IMG/VR virus record: IMGVR_UViG_3300035670_001286
Span: 1-23,119 of that record
Reading direction: 5' to 3' (one strand)
Source of the DNA: a virus
DNA length: 23,119 nucleotides
Part shown: positions 12,154 to 21,128 of the stretch, in pieces
Numbering within the stretch: position 1 is the stretch's first letter
How the letters are laid out: each line of letters opens with the position of its first letter
The notes under the pieces: generated by a model
The model's database searches: none
Told to the model about the DNA's origin: nothing
What the model saw: the letters and a program-made list of their open reading frames with translations, nothing else
Position numbers and translations under genes: made by a program

Positions 12154-14271
12154 ATGAACGAACTTCAGATACGCCTAACTGCCGATATACAAGGTTTGCA
12201 ATCAGCCATAAATAAGGCAAAGCAGACCTTAAAATCTTTTGAGTCAGAAACTGCAACTGATTCTGAAAAATCCAATGTTGGATTTAAACGCAAGATAGGA
12301 TTAATTGAACAGCTTAATGTTAAGGCTAGGCAGTTAAAAGTTTCTTTAAGTCAGGCTACAAATGAAGCTCAAATTGCTTCTTTTAATGCTCAATTAGAAG
12401 AAACTAACACTGAATTAGCTAGACTAAATTCTTTAGGCAAAAGTTTTGCAAATACCTCCGTACAATCATTTAATAAATTTAGAGTTTCAGCAGGTGCAGC
12501 AGGTGGATCAGCAATTGCATTTAATCGTATTATTCAGGATGCTCCATTTGGAATTATTGGTGTTGGTAACAACATTCAACAGTTTACAGAACAATTATCT
12601 GCTCTTAGAACAACTACTGGAAGCACAGGAGCTGCTTTAAGAACATTTTTTAGTAGCTTAATTACACCAGCTAACCTAGTTGTTTTAGCTGTATCTGCTA
12701 TTACAACAGCTTTAACTGCTTATCAATTAGGAGCTTTTGATTCTTTATTTGCAACAGAATCATTATCAGATAGGCTAAAAAAATTAAATGAATCTACTAA
12801 AAGTGCTACAGCTAATGCAGGCGTAGAATTAATTAAGTTAGAAAATCTTAGAAGTGTTATTGAGGATGAAACTCTGTCAAGAGACAAAAGATTAAGAGCT
12901 GTAAATGAATTAATAGACACATATCCTAAATTATTTAGTTTAGCAGATAGAGAAAAATTACTTAATGGTGATTTAGTTACATCATACGAGATTTTAACTA
13001 AAGCTATTATTGCTAAAGCCAAGGCTTCAATTGGAGAGCAGGAATTACCAAATTTAATTAAGCAGAAAGAAATTGTTGATTCTCAGTTGCAACTTAGAAA
13101 GCAACAACTAGAAACTGAAGAAGCATTACTTAAAAACAGCAGTCAATTAACAAAAATATCTGAAACTTTTACAGGTTCTGAATATGAACAAGTAGCAAGA
13201 AGAATTAAACCATTAAAGTCAGATGTTGAAGAATTAACTCTTAAACAAAAAGAGTTACAAATTAGCATTGATGGATATACTCAATCAGTTGTTTCTTATG
13301 CAAATGAATTTCAACAATTACTAGGTGATTCCTCAGATGATGTAGCTGATGCAACAAAAGAAGTAAAAATTTATGATGAAGCCTGGAATGAAAATGAGAA
13401 AAGATTACTTAGAATATTTCAATTACTAAATGCAATAAAAGATGAAACTCCTGATGAGGGTGTAGCTCCAAAAGGATTTAAACCTGAAGAAGAAACTGCT
13501 GATGTTGTTCCAAAAGGTAGGATAGAATTTTTAGAAGAGCAAATAGCGTTATTTGAATTTCTAAAGAGATTACAAACAGATACTACTAAAATTGATGAAT
13601 ACACATTAAAAATAGCTCAGTTAAGACAAGAATTAGATTTATTAAATGGTAAAAAAGTAGATGAAAATCTAAATTTAATTGTAGACGCATTTAGTTCTCT
13701 TGGAGCAGGAATTGCAGCTTCTTTAAATATTGGAGATAGAGCATTGAGAGGTTTTGTAACTACTTTGCTTTCTTCAACTCCTAAGATTATTGCAGCAATT
13801 ATTCAACAATCTGCGGCAAATAAAGCAGCTGCTGCTTCAAACATAGCAACTGATAAAGCAGAATCAATATCTAGTGGTATAAAGCAAGGAACTAAATTTG
13901 CCGAATCATTAGGTCCTGTAGGTCTAGCTCTACTTCCTGTATTAATTGCAGGAGCTGTAGCCTTGATTAGTTCTGCATTTGGTAAAGTTTCAGGTGGAGG
14001 ATCTGTATCAGCAGGATCAGGTTCAACCTTCACTAACCGAAGAGAGTTCGGTGGTCCTGTATCTAAGGGCAGAGCTTACATTGTAGGAGAGCGTAGACCT
14101 GAGTTGTTTGTTCCTAACACCAATGGAATCATCGTTCCTCAGTTGCCTTCTATGGACTATTCAGGGGCTTCGATGTCTGCATCAAACTACGGAGTAGATA
14201 TTAGGCTTAAAGGTCCTGATGATTTGCTATTCTTCGTAGAGCAAGCTCAAATTAGAAGAGGATTGAGATAA
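12154..14271 (+). CDS. Tail tape measure protein
   Basis: A 705-aa protein that sets tail length and is ejected with the DNA. It opens MNELQIRLTADIQGLQSAIN, typical of tape measures, and residues 20-100 are heptad-like helices (KQTLKSFESE, LNVKARQLKVSLSQATNEAQ). A hydrophobic segment runs about 169-195 (LITPANLVVLAVSAITTALT) and another about 585-612 (GPVGLALLPVLIAGAVALIS); these may insert into the host membrane. The C-terminus has FTNRREFGGPVSKGRAYIVG then ERRPELFVPNTNGIIVPQ, the standard tape-measure end. Using about 0.15 nm per residue the tail would be near 105 nm. No lytic domain is seen. The middle is very AT-rich (TTA, AGA codons), but the last 230 bases use more G and C, matching the gene downstream. 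Confidence 0.9.
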   Translation: MNELQIRLTADIQGLQSAINKAKQTLKSFESETATDSEKSNVGFKRKIGLIEQLNVKARQLKVSLSQATNEAQIASFNAQLEETNTELARLNSLGKSFANTSVQSFNKFRVSAGAAGGSAIAFNRIIQDAPFGIIGVGNNIQQFTEQLSALRTTTGSTGAALRTFFSSLITPANLVVLAVSAITTALTAYQLGAFDSLFATESLSDRLKKLNESTKSATANAGVELIKLENLRSVIEDETLSRDKRLRAVNELIDTYPKLFSLADREKLLNGDLVTSYEILTKAIIAKAKASIGEQELPNLIKQKEIVDSQLQLRKQQLETEEALLKNSSQLTKISETFTGSEYEQVARRIKPLKSDVEELTLKQKELQISIDGYTQSVVSYANEFQQLLGDSSDDVADATKEVKIYDEAWNENEKRLLRIFQLLNAIKDETPDEGVAPKGFKPEEETADVVPKGRIEFLEEQIALFEFLKRLQTDTTKIDEYTLKIAQLRQELDLLNGKKVDENLNLIVDAFSSLGAGIAASLNIGDRALRGFVTTLLSSTPKIIAAIIQQSAANKAAAASNIATDKAESISSGIKQGTKFAESLGPVGLALLPVLIAGAVALISSAFGKVSGGGSVSAGSGSTFTNRREFGGPVSKGRAYIVGERRPELFVPNTNGIIVPQLPSMDYSGASMSASNYGVDIRLKGPDDLLFFVEQAQIRRGLR

Positions 14272-14276
14272 AAAAA

Positions 14277-14300
14277 ACCTTGGTCATAAACCAAGGTCTT
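14277..14300. terminator. Bidirectional terminator between tape measure and antisense gene
   Basis: ACCTTGGT (14277-14284) and ACCAAGGT (14290-14297) make a perfect 8-bp stem. The left side is preceded by seven A residues on the plus strand, which gives a T-run for leftward transcription; the right side is followed only by CTTTAC. It should stop the leftward 55-aa gene well and the tape measure message at least in part. Confidence 0.75.
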
Positions 14301-14328
14301 TACAAACTCAAAACCCAATAAAACTATG

Positions 14329-14496
14329 TTACTCTTTTTTCTTAAATCCTGCAATCTTGCGGACTACATCTTCATCTATCTCGTAGTTGATGCAAGTGCG
14401 TTCAATTAATTCCTCCGTTATCTCAGGTGCGTGTGACCTAATTTCTGCAATCGTCTTAGCGATTATTTCAGAGCTTTCCTTTAGTGTTCGTGTCAT
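14329..14496 (-). CDS. Antisense 55-aa helical protein in the tail operon
   Basis: Reading leftward from an ATG at 14496, a 55-codon frame ends at TAA (14329-14331). It begins MTRTLKESSEIIAKTIAEIR and continues SHAPEITEELIERTCINYEI to end RKIAGFKKKE. It is charged and helical, with no membrane span and one Cys. It occupies most of the gap between the tape measure and baseplate genes, has a complete Bacteroidota promoter on its own strand (14504-14534) and a terminator with a leftward T-run just after it. Those signals support a genuine autonomous gene despite its size. Function unknown; a small regulator, antitoxin-like or moron product is conceivable. Confidence 0.72.
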   Translation of the reverse strand: MTRTLKESSEIIAKTIAEIRSHAPEITEELIERTCINYEIDEDVVRKIAGFKKKE

Positions 14497-14503
14497 AATG
14501 ACT

Positions 14504-14534
14504 CAATATTAGTAGATTGAAAATTCTAAGTCAA
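14504..14534 (-). promoter_or_regulatory. Leftward promoter TTG-N20-TAATATTG
   Basis: On the minus strand, TTG (14532-14534) and TAATATTG (14504-14511; 7 of 8 to TAnnTTTG) are 20 bases apart. The -7 box is seven bases before the ATG at 14496, so the leader would be almost absent. It diverges from the box of the baseplate gene. Confidence 0.6.
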
Positions 14535-14555
14535 GAGAATCCTTATTTTTTTTCG

Positions 14556-14563
14556 TATTTTTG
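14556..14563 (+). promoter_or_regulatory. -7 box TATTTTTG before the baseplate gene
   Basis: A perfect TAnnTTTG match lies four bases before the ATG at 14568, after a T-rich run. It is needed functionally because the upstream gene is on the other strand. No properly spaced TTG is visible. Confidence 0.45.
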
Positions 14564-14567
14564 ACCA

Positions 14568-16790
14568 ATGGCACAATATAGATTCAGTTGGGGATTATTC
14601 GGAGGTACAGGGACAATAACCGTCAATGGTAATCCTCCTGAAGCATTCTATGAAGAAGGCACAAGTTTAACTATACTTGGCACTTTTGACGCAGGATTTA
14701 CCTTTAGCTCTTACAATATCAATAACGATTTTCTAAGTGCTGTAATAAACCCTTGGACAACAACGATGCCTGCAAGGGATGTTAAGCTAAGAGTTAACCT
14801 AACTGGTACATTTACTCCTGACGATACTGATTACGAGTTAAAGTACTTTTCTGAGACTGAGGATCAATCCAATCAGCTTGTAAGAATAGAAATATACGAG
14901 TTTGGTTATGTTGGTTCTGCAACGCAAAAAGACACAGCAGGTTTCCAGTTTAAGTGGGGAAACTTTGGTGCAGACGAGCTTGACCCTTTGGTTCGAAGTT
15001 ATTTTAACTTTGGTCTTGTTGGTATGCGTGACGAGTACTTTGAGATGCTTGAGGGAGGCTACAGAAAGTGGAAGGTTAAAGTACTTATTGAGTCAGTATT
15101 ATTTTGGGAGGGTTATATTAATAACTCTACACTTACAATTAACGAGATAGGAATTAAGGAAGTCATGCAGTTTACTGCTTCGGATGGCTTAAACTCCTTT
15201 GACTCAAAAAGACTAATTGAGCAGTATATAAATGGGTTTGGAGGCAACAATATGCTTGCAGGATTCTTTGCAGCATTGAACCAAACATTTCCTGAGTTAA
15301 GGCCTATCAATATTGCCTGTGAGATTTACGAGACTAGACTAGATAGAGATGACTGCGTATTTCCGCAGTTGCTAATACCTGATAATGCGGTATATACTGA
15401 TGGTGAGATTCCATTGTATTATGGTAATGGTCAAATAGCCGAGAATACTTCTTTATACGTTTCTGAGTTCTTAGAAGCATTGTTAAAGCCATTCTTGTGC
15501 AGAGTATTCTTGTGGAGAAACGAGTTCTACATTATATCATTGCCTGAGTTGGCTAAGGATAGCTACCGGTTATTTAACTATAATTCTGACGCTACCTTAG
15601 AAGGCACTACAACGATTACAGCAGGTATGGATGTTTCTTGCAAGTTTACGGCAGGACAACGTACAGGAAGACCTGTGTACACAGAGTTTACAGGAACGCT
15701 AGAGCTTGGTGTGTTGGACTACTCATCTCGTGGAGGTATCTATGAAGAACCATTTTCTGTAGACTCTTGGTTCTATACTTCTCCTATTGCTCCATATCCT
15801 AACTTATATCAGCTAAAGGCTTGGAATTATGTAAATGCAATTCCTAGCAATCAACCTGCTTCTTATCCTACAGGCACTAATCCTATTAGAATACAATATG
15901 TTTCTGATTCATTGGGTGAGTATGCTAAGTTATGGGGAACAAGTTCTGTAAGTGGAATAGCAGATGCTGCGTTGTCATTTATTGAACTTGACTCTACAAG
16001 AACAGGGCAGGATATTCCGATTGCCCAGGACTTGGCAAACACATTAAGTTTTCAGCTTGAGTTTATCTTTGAGCCAAGGTCTTCTACTGATCCTAAGCGA
16101 GTAAACACAAATGCAGGAATAATGATTAGAATCGGTTCTTCGTATCTTTCTTACGATGGGGATGTTACGTTTACTTGGACTAATACTCCTACGATTATGC
16201 AGTTCCCTATGGGCGAATTGTATGCTTGGAATAAAGTAGACATTGTTAACGTAGTTGTACCTGAAGATGGAGCGGTCATTATAAGGCTATATGAGGTACT
16301 TACAACTAACGCATCGTCTGTAGATAGGTACACAGTAGGCTATAGAAATATGTCGCTTAAAATCGAGGAAAATGATGCCTTTGCGACTGAAGAGATTTCT
16401 GAAAAGTTTATAACTGACGAATCGTATTCTAACGTGTATCCTGATGTCAAGTTTCAGATTGGAGATGTTGACACAGAAAACTCAAGTAGTGCTATTCGTT
16501 TAGATTTAGTTGGCTACGGATTCCCTAATTCTGTAGCTTGGTCACGAGATGGCATCGAGTCATTACCTTTGATTCAGATATTTCTACAGGAGTTAGCAAA
16601 CATAAAAGGAAGACAGAACCCTAGATTGATATTGACCTTGCCTAGAGATGCTGCAAACCCATTGGAGATTAAGCCATATCAGAACATTGAGTACGATGGT
16701 CACTATTGGATGGTAGTTGCAATGGAAGTAGATTTAATGGCAAATAGTTGGAGACTAGAATTAGCAAGATTAGACTTAGTAGGTAGTTAA
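14568..16790 (+). CDS. Baseplate/tail-tip protein with InlB-like N-terminal repeat
   Basis: A 740-aa protein after the tape measure, where the distal tail and tail-associated proteins are encoded. Residues about 12-79 resemble a single divergent InlB B-repeat: GTGTITVNGNPPEAFYEEGT, then SLTILGTFDAGFTFSSYNIN, ending TTTMPARDVKLRVNL. The rest is beta-rich. Blocks such as QLVRIEIYEFGYVGSATQ, FKWGNFGADELDPLVRSYF and WKVKVLIESVLFWEGYINNS look like tail-tip proteins of Bacteroidota siphophages. FRCRVF-type and receptor motifs are not evident. A further galactose-binding-like beta region may lie at about 380-610. It probably joins the tape-measure tip to the fibre. The exact family is uncertain. Confidence 0.62.
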   Translation: MAQYRFSWGLFGGTGTITVNGNPPEAFYEEGTSLTILGTFDAGFTFSSYNINNDFLSAVINPWTTTMPARDVKLRVNLTGTFTPDDTDYELKYFSETEDQSNQLVRIEIYEFGYVGSATQKDTAGFQFKWGNFGADELDPLVRSYFNFGLVGMRDEYFEMLEGGYRKWKVKVLIESVLFWEGYINNSTLTINEIGIKEVMQFTASDGLNSFDSKRLIEQYINGFGGNNMLAGFFAALNQTFPELRPINIACEIYETRLDRDDCVFPQLLIPDNAVYTDGEIPLYYGNGQIAENTSLYVSEFLEALLKPFLCRVFLWRNEFYIISLPELAKDSYRLFNYNSDATLEGTTTITAGMDVSCKFTAGQRTGRPVYTEFTGTLELGVLDYSSRGGIYEEPFSVDSWFYTSPIAPYPNLYQLKAWNYVNAIPSNQPASYPTGTNPIRIQYVSDSLGEYAKLWGTSSVSGIADAALSFIELDSTRTGQDIPIAQDLANTLSFQLEFIFEPRSSTDPKRVNTNAGIMIRIGSSYLSYDGDVTFTWTNTPTIMQFPMGELYAWNKVDIVNVVVPEDGAVIIRLYEVLTTNASSVDRYTVGYRNMSLKIEENDAFATEEISEKFITDESYSNVYPDVKFQIGDVDTENSSSAIRLDLVGYGFPNSVAWSRDGIESLPLIQIFLQELANIKGRQNPRLILTLPRDAANPLEIKPYQNIEYDGHYWMVVAMEVDLMANSWRLELARLDLVGS

Positions 16791-16791
16791 T

Positions 16792-19700
16792 ATGGCAGAC
16801 GTTTCAGGTAAATTCTTTTCAGCAAAGAAAGTAAGAACAGGTGTATCACCTAGTAGTCCAGGTATTGAGGTTGGAGAAACCTTACCTCCTGTTAATCCTC
16901 CTGGTGGTGCATTGAACTCAGTAGGCTTGACTATGCCTTCTGCGTTTACTGTTTCTAATTCTCCTTTGACTGCTAACGGAACTATTGGTGTTGCAGGTGC
17001 AGGAACTACTGCTGAGTACATTAGAGGTGATGGTAGTTTAGAGACATTCCCTTCTTTGACAGGATATGTGCCTTACACAGGTGCTACGCAGAATGTTGAT
17101 CTAGGAGAGTTTGGTTTAGACGCAGGTTTTGTAAACCTAGATACTACACCTACAGGTACTCCTACTACTCAAGGAACTATCTTTTGGGACGCTGACGATG
17201 AGACCGTTGATATTATATTGAACGGATATACAATGAAGATTGGCGAGGATTTGTTTTATCCTGTCAAAAATCAAACAGGTAGCACGATTGCCAAGGGAAC
17301 GGCGGTAAGGTTTAACGGAACGGTTGGTGCTAGTGGCAGGTTGTTGATTGCTCCATTTATTGCAGATGGTTCGGTGCCATCTACTCGATTTATGGGCGTT
17401 ACTGCGGAGGAAATTTTAAACGGAGAGGACGGCAAGGTATTGTATTTTGGTAGAGTTCGCGGTATTAATACCAATGCCTTTAACGAGGGAGATATTCTTT
17501 ACGCGAGTACAACGGTTGCAGGTGGATTTCAGACTGCGATTCCAGTTGCTCCAAATAATATTGTGCAAGTGGCTGCGGTTGTTACTAAGTCCGCAACGGT
17601 TGGAACTATCTTTGTTAGACCTACGCTAGGCAGCAATATAAATAAGGACGAAGGCGTTAAAATTGTAAGCGTTGCGGATAAGAATTTACTGCAATACCAG
17701 AGCGGCACGGGTTTATGGGAGAATAAAACGCTTGGTCAAGTACTTGGCGGAACGTCTAGTCAGTTTGTTAAAGGCGATGGGTCTTTAGATTCTACGACTT
17801 ATCAAAATACTGCGGACAAGGGACAACCTAACGGCTACGCTTCGCTAGATAGCAACGGCAAAGTCCCATTGGTGCAAATTAACGATGCATTAATTGGTAA
17901 CGTGAATTTCCAAGGCTTGTGGAATGCTGCAACAAATACACCTACTTTAGTTGACCCACCATCGTCAGGCACTAAGGGATATTATTACATTGTAAGTACA
18001 GGCGGAACATTTGCAGGGATTACTTTTGAAGTTGGCGATTGGATTATTTCAAACGGAACGGCTTGGGGTAAGGTAGATAACACGGACGCAGTTAGTAGCG
18101 TATTTGGAAGAACTGGAAACGTAGTTGCTGCTAATGGAGACTACACGACTGCACAGGTTACGGAAAGCGGTAACTTGTACTATACAGAGGCTAGGGTTAA
18201 TGCGAATACTAACGTAGCAGCAAACACGGCAGCCAGACACAATGCAGTTACTCTTGGTACTGCTAACGGACTTTCTTTGTCTACTCAGCAATTGTCTTTA
18301 GGACTAGCAAGTGCAGGAGTTACAGGAGCATTAAGCGGTACGGATTGGAGTACATTTAATAGTAAGCAGCAAGCCCTCAATGGAACAGGTTTTGTTAAGA
18401 TTAGCGGTACTACGATTAGCTACGATAACTCAACTTATCTAACAACGGCAGCTGCTGCAAGTACTTACTTGCCTTTGGCAGGAGGTACGATGACAGGAAA
18501 TATAAATTGGACTGCCAACGATGTCGGACTGACTTGGTCAAGAAACACAGATGGTGCTTTTATAAAGTTTATTTCTGTCGGTGATGGGACAGGTGAATCT
18601 TACTTGCAAATCGGAACATCTGATAACGGAAATGAGGCAATAGTATTTACTCAGAGTAGTTTAATTCGTGTTCAGGTTGATACCGATGGCTTGCTTAAAA
18701 ACGGAAGCAGTCAAAAGTATGTATATGAGAACGGAGCAACTTGGGGCATTGCAATTAGTGGAAACGCAGCTACTGTTACTAATGGTGTTGTTACGACAGG
18801 CTCTTATAGCAATCCTTCTTGGATTACGGCATTGTCTTGGACAAAGATTACCGACAGACCTACAACTCTTGCAGGCTACGGCATTACAGATGCAGTACCT
18901 AGTAGCAGAACAATTACCATAAACGGAACTGCTCAAGACCTTAGTGCAAACCGCACGTTTAACGTAGGCACGGTTACCTCTGTCGGCTTATCCTCAGCGA
19001 CTAGCGGAGTCACTATTGGCTCAACGCCAGTAACTAGCAGCGGGACTATTACCTTGGCAATTGCAACGGCTAGTGGCTCGCAAAATGGCTTGTTAAGTAG
19101 TACCGATTGGACAACCTTTAACAACAAGCAGAACGCTTTAACCAACCCTGTAACAGGGACAGGCACTACTAACTATTTGCCTAAATTTACAGGCACAAGC
19201 ACGATTGGGAATAGCTTATTTCAAGAAACCACAAATGCAATTGGCTTAGGAGTTACACCAAGTGCTTGGGGCGGAGGTTTTTCAAGTGCTTTTCAGATGA
19301 TAAATGGTAGTGGACTTTCAGTTTATACAGGTGGCCCTGAACCAATCATTAATCTTGCTGCAGGTGCATTTTGGGATAGTACTAACAACTGGCGTTACTT
19401 TAACACAGGAAACGCAACTGGTCTTTATTCAATTGACCGAAATTCACACAAATGGTCAGTAGCCCCAAGCGGAACTGCTGGCAATGCTATTTCGTTTACC
19501 CAAGCGATGACCTTGTTCTCAGATGGCAATTTATTATTGACTAGCGGAACAGTTACAAACGCTGGCTTTAAGCTAGATGTTAACGGAACTGGGCGGTTTT
19601 CAAGTAGTTTGACGGTTTCAAATAATTTTGCAATTGGAGGAACAATAACGTCTTTATCTGATACTGATGAATTATCAATTTTTGCTGGCACAACAATAGT

Positions 19701-20487
19701 AGATAATAGGGCAAGAATTGAACTATATGGGCCTAGTCATGCTACATTAGCCAATCAAACATTTGTAAGAGGTACTCAAATAGTTTTTACAAGTAGTGCT
19801 GCTGCTACAGAATATATGCGCATCACCTCAGGCGGCAACGTTCTGATTGGAACGGCAACGGATACTGGGAATATACGTTTACAAGTTGCTCCAAGTGCAT
19901 CTAGTTGGATAAGCCAAACCATAGCAGGAACTGGAGGTACAGACAAAGTAGTAATTGGTAACTATAATGGTCTTGCTGCCATTGGTGCTCATAATTCAGC
20001 ATTAAATGCTTGGGCAAATTTGGCAATAAATTTTGGTGGCGGCAACGTGCTGATTGGAACGACAACGGATAGTGATGGTAGATTAAGAGTTAAAGCCTCT
20101 GGGAATGACACATACGCAATTGCTTTTGAGCGGTCCAATGCAACAACAACTATTGGAGGTTTTTATCAAAACTCAGGTTCTAGTGGAGAAATGATTTTAA
20201 GAGCTAGTAATGGTTCTACCAATGTTAAAATTAGTAGTACTGGCGATTCTTATTGGGCAGCACCTAGTGCAAAATTTTCAATTGGAACAAGTATTAACAC
20301 AACTGATTTACTTAGAGTGGCAGGAAATACGTTTACCAACACAATTAGAACTTTTAATCCAGAAAACGATAATAGGGGTGTTGAATGGCGTTTAGGTTCT
20401 GCCAGTATTGCAAGTATTACACCAAATAGAAGATTAAGAGTAAGTGTTGACGGAATTGAATATTATATAGGAGCAGTTGAAGTTTAA
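16792..20487 (+). CDS. Large mosaic tail fibre protein
   Basis: A 1231-aa protein starting one base after the baseplate stop. Domains in order: a short Gly/Ser/Pro-rich tail-attachment part (1-90); LTGYVPYTGATQNVDLGEFG (89-108); a compact domain (155-280) with NQTGSTIAKGTAVRFNG and RFMGVTAEEILNGEDGKVLY; VSSVFGRTGNVVAANGDYTT (434-453), a common fibre motif; TDWSTFNSKQQAL (517-529) and TDWTTFNNKQNAL (771-783), related repeats; then GNLLLTSGTV and two GGNVLIGT repeats (1014 and 1083). The C-terminus ends GIEYYIGAVEV. No S74 intramolecular chaperone is recognised at the end, so trimerisation may depend on another factor. Base composition varies along the gene (GC-richer 17270-18500, AT-richer after 19560), consistent with recombination. 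It presumably binds the host surface. Confidence 0.8.
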   Translation: MADVSGKFFSAKKVRTGVSPSSPGIEVGETLPPVNPPGGALNSVGLTMPSAFTVSNSPLTANGTIGVAGAGTTAEYIRGDGSLETFPSLTGYVPYTGATQNVDLGEFGLDAGFVNLDTTPTGTPTTQGTIFWDADDETVDIILNGYTMKIGEDLFYPVKNQTGSTIAKGTAVRFNGTVGASGRLLIAPFIADGSVPSTRFMGVTAEEILNGEDGKVLYFGRVRGINTNAFNEGDILYASTTVAGGFQTAIPVAPNNIVQVAAVVTKSATVGTIFVRPTLGSNINKDEGVKIVSVADKNLLQYQSGTGLWENKTLGQVLGGTSSQFVKGDGSLDSTTYQNTADKGQPNGYASLDSNGKVPLVQINDALIGNVNFQGLWNAATNTPTLVDPPSSGTKGYYYIVSTGGTFAGITFEVGDWIISNGTAWGKVDNTDAVSSVFGRTGNVVAANGDYTTAQVTESGNLYYTEARVNANTNVAANTAARHNAVTLGTANGLSLSTQQLSLGLASAGVTGALSGTDWSTFNSKQQALNGTGFVKISGTTISYDNSTYLTTAAAASTYLPLAGGTMTGNINWTANDVGLTWSRNTDGAFIKFISVGDGTGESYLQIGTSDNGNEAIVFTQSSLIRVQVDTDGLLKNGSSQKYVYENGATWGIAISGNAATVTNGVVTTGSYSNPSWITALSWTKITDRPTTLAGYGITDAVPSSRTITINGTAQDLSANRTFNVGTVTSVGLSSATSGVTIGSTPVTSSGTITLAIATASGSQNGLLSSTDWTTFNNKQNALTNPVTGTGTTNYLPKFTGTSTIGNSLFQETTNAIGLGVTPSAWGGGFSSAFQMINGSGLSVYTGGPEPIINLAAGAFWDSTNNWRYFNTGNATGLYSIDRNSHKWSVAPSGTAGNAISFTQAMTLFSDGNLLLTSGTVTNAGFKLDVNGTGRFSSSLTVSNNFAIGGTITSLSDTDELSIFAGTTIVDNRARIELYGPSHATLANQTFVRGTQIVFTSSAAATEYMRITSGGNVLIGTATDTGNIRLQVAPSASSWISQTIAGTGGTDKVVIGNYNGLAAIGAHNSALNAWANLAINFGGGNVLIGTTTDSDGRLRVKASGNDTYAIAFERSNATTTIGGFYQNSGSSGEMILRASNGSTNVKISSTGDSYWAAPSAKFSIGTSINTTDLLRVAGNTFTNTIRTFNPENDNRGVEWRLGSASIASITPNRRLRVSVDGIEYYIGAVEV
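19831..20070 (+). repeat. Two copies of a 33-nt fibre repeat
   Basis: Copies at 19831-19863 and 20038-20070 begin GGCGGCAACGT and differ at two of 33 positions. They encode GGNVLIGTATD and GGNVLIGTTTD, the repeated unit of the distal fibre. Such near-identical units are probable sites for domain swapping. Confidence 0.85.
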
Positions 20488-20507
20488 ACTAAAAAAAAAT
20501 ACAAAAA

Positions 20508-20777
20508 ATGAAACAAATCGAACCGATTACAATCTGGAAAAACGGCCAAAGCCAAGAGGCAACAATCCTAAATGCCTACATTATCAACGACAACCTAGAA
20601 TCGTCTTGCTCGTTCTATTACCAGCTTTGTGCAAGCGGTGAGCAGCCAGATACCATAGGGCAATCCCTAGCCGATGGTAATGTTACAATGGACGGAGAAA
20701 ATTATTTAGCTTGGGACGGCTCAAATGATTACGCCTTTTCCTATATTGCTGAAAAATTAAACTTAACCATTATATGA
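20508..20777 (+). CDS. Small fibre-linked protein, unknown function
   Basis: An 89-aa protein directly after the fibre gene, preceded by an A-rich leader instead of a Shine-Dalgarno. It starts MKQIEPITIWKNGQSQEATI and is mixed alpha/beta, with an aromatic and Cys segment (SSCSFYYQLCASGEQPDTIG) and a Gly/Asp turn-rich stretch (NVTMDGENYLAWDGSNDY). No membrane segment or catalytic motif is visible. Its place immediately after the fibre suggests a fibre-associated or assembly role. It overlaps the next gene by ATGA at 20774-20777. No family identified. Confidence 0.65.
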   Translation: MKQIEPITIWKNGQSQEATILNAYIINDNLESSCSFYYQLCASGEQPDTIGQSLADGNVTMDGENYLAWDGSNDYAFSYIAEKLNLTII

Positions 20778-21052
20778 AAGTCAATTTAGCAATTGAAATT
20801 AAAGACATCGAAGGCAACGCAATTCAAGGCGAGCCAATGCTATTGTCAAAGCTAGTTGGGAACGCTCTGTTTACCGCAGAGGAAAAGGACGACCCAATTC
20901 GAGTTTACGAGTTGGCCAAGAAAATTTACTATTCTGAGAGCGAGATTGAAATGACCAAATCGGATGCCGATCTAATCAAAGACAAGGTCAAGGCCAAAGG
21001 CTTTACTGTGCTTGTTTTGGCGCCGTTATTTGAGGCGTTAAGCGAAAAGTAA
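20774..21052 (+). CDS. Conserved-looking 92-aa protein, unknown function
   Basis: A 92-aa soluble protein coupled to the preceding gene by an ATGA overlap. It starts MKVNLAIEIKDIEGNAIQGE and contains a helical region with DDPIRVYELAKKIYYSESE followed by DADLIKDKVKAKGFTVLVLA. Its TAA (21050-21052) is followed 37 bases later by a strong terminator, so it ends the fibre transcription unit. Together with the 89-aa gene it probably belongs to the fibre rather than to lysis. No family recognised. Confidence 0.65.
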   Translation: MKVNLAIEIKDIEGNAIQGEPMLLSKLVGNALFTAEEKDDPIRVYELAKKIYYSESEIEMTKSDADLIKDKVKAKGFTVLVLAPLFEALSEK

Positions 21053-21088
21053 TGTTATCGGTCATCAACCGAATTAGAAACCAACAGG

Positions 21089-21111
21089 GGGCTTATAATA
21101 GCCCTTTTTTT
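21089..21111 (+). terminator. Intrinsic terminator after the fibre-linked genes
   Basis: GGGCT (21089-21093) pairs with AGCCC (21100-21104) across a six-base loop and is followed by seven T residues. It lies inside a frame that could be read from an ATG at 21052, which argues that the next real gene begins later, at 21160. Confidence 0.85.
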
Positions 21112-21128
21112 ATTGCCTATAAATGCCT

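Noticed and set aside
18661-18936. Pair of ~90-codon frames on both strands in the fibre gene
   Set aside because: Both overlap the fibre gene, which continues through them with recognised fibre motifs; they are shadows of repetitive sequence.
16792-20487. CRISPR array or diversity-generating repeat in the fibre region
   Set aside because: The repeats are few, in frame and irregularly spaced, and no reverse transcriptase or template/variable repeat pair is visible in the window.
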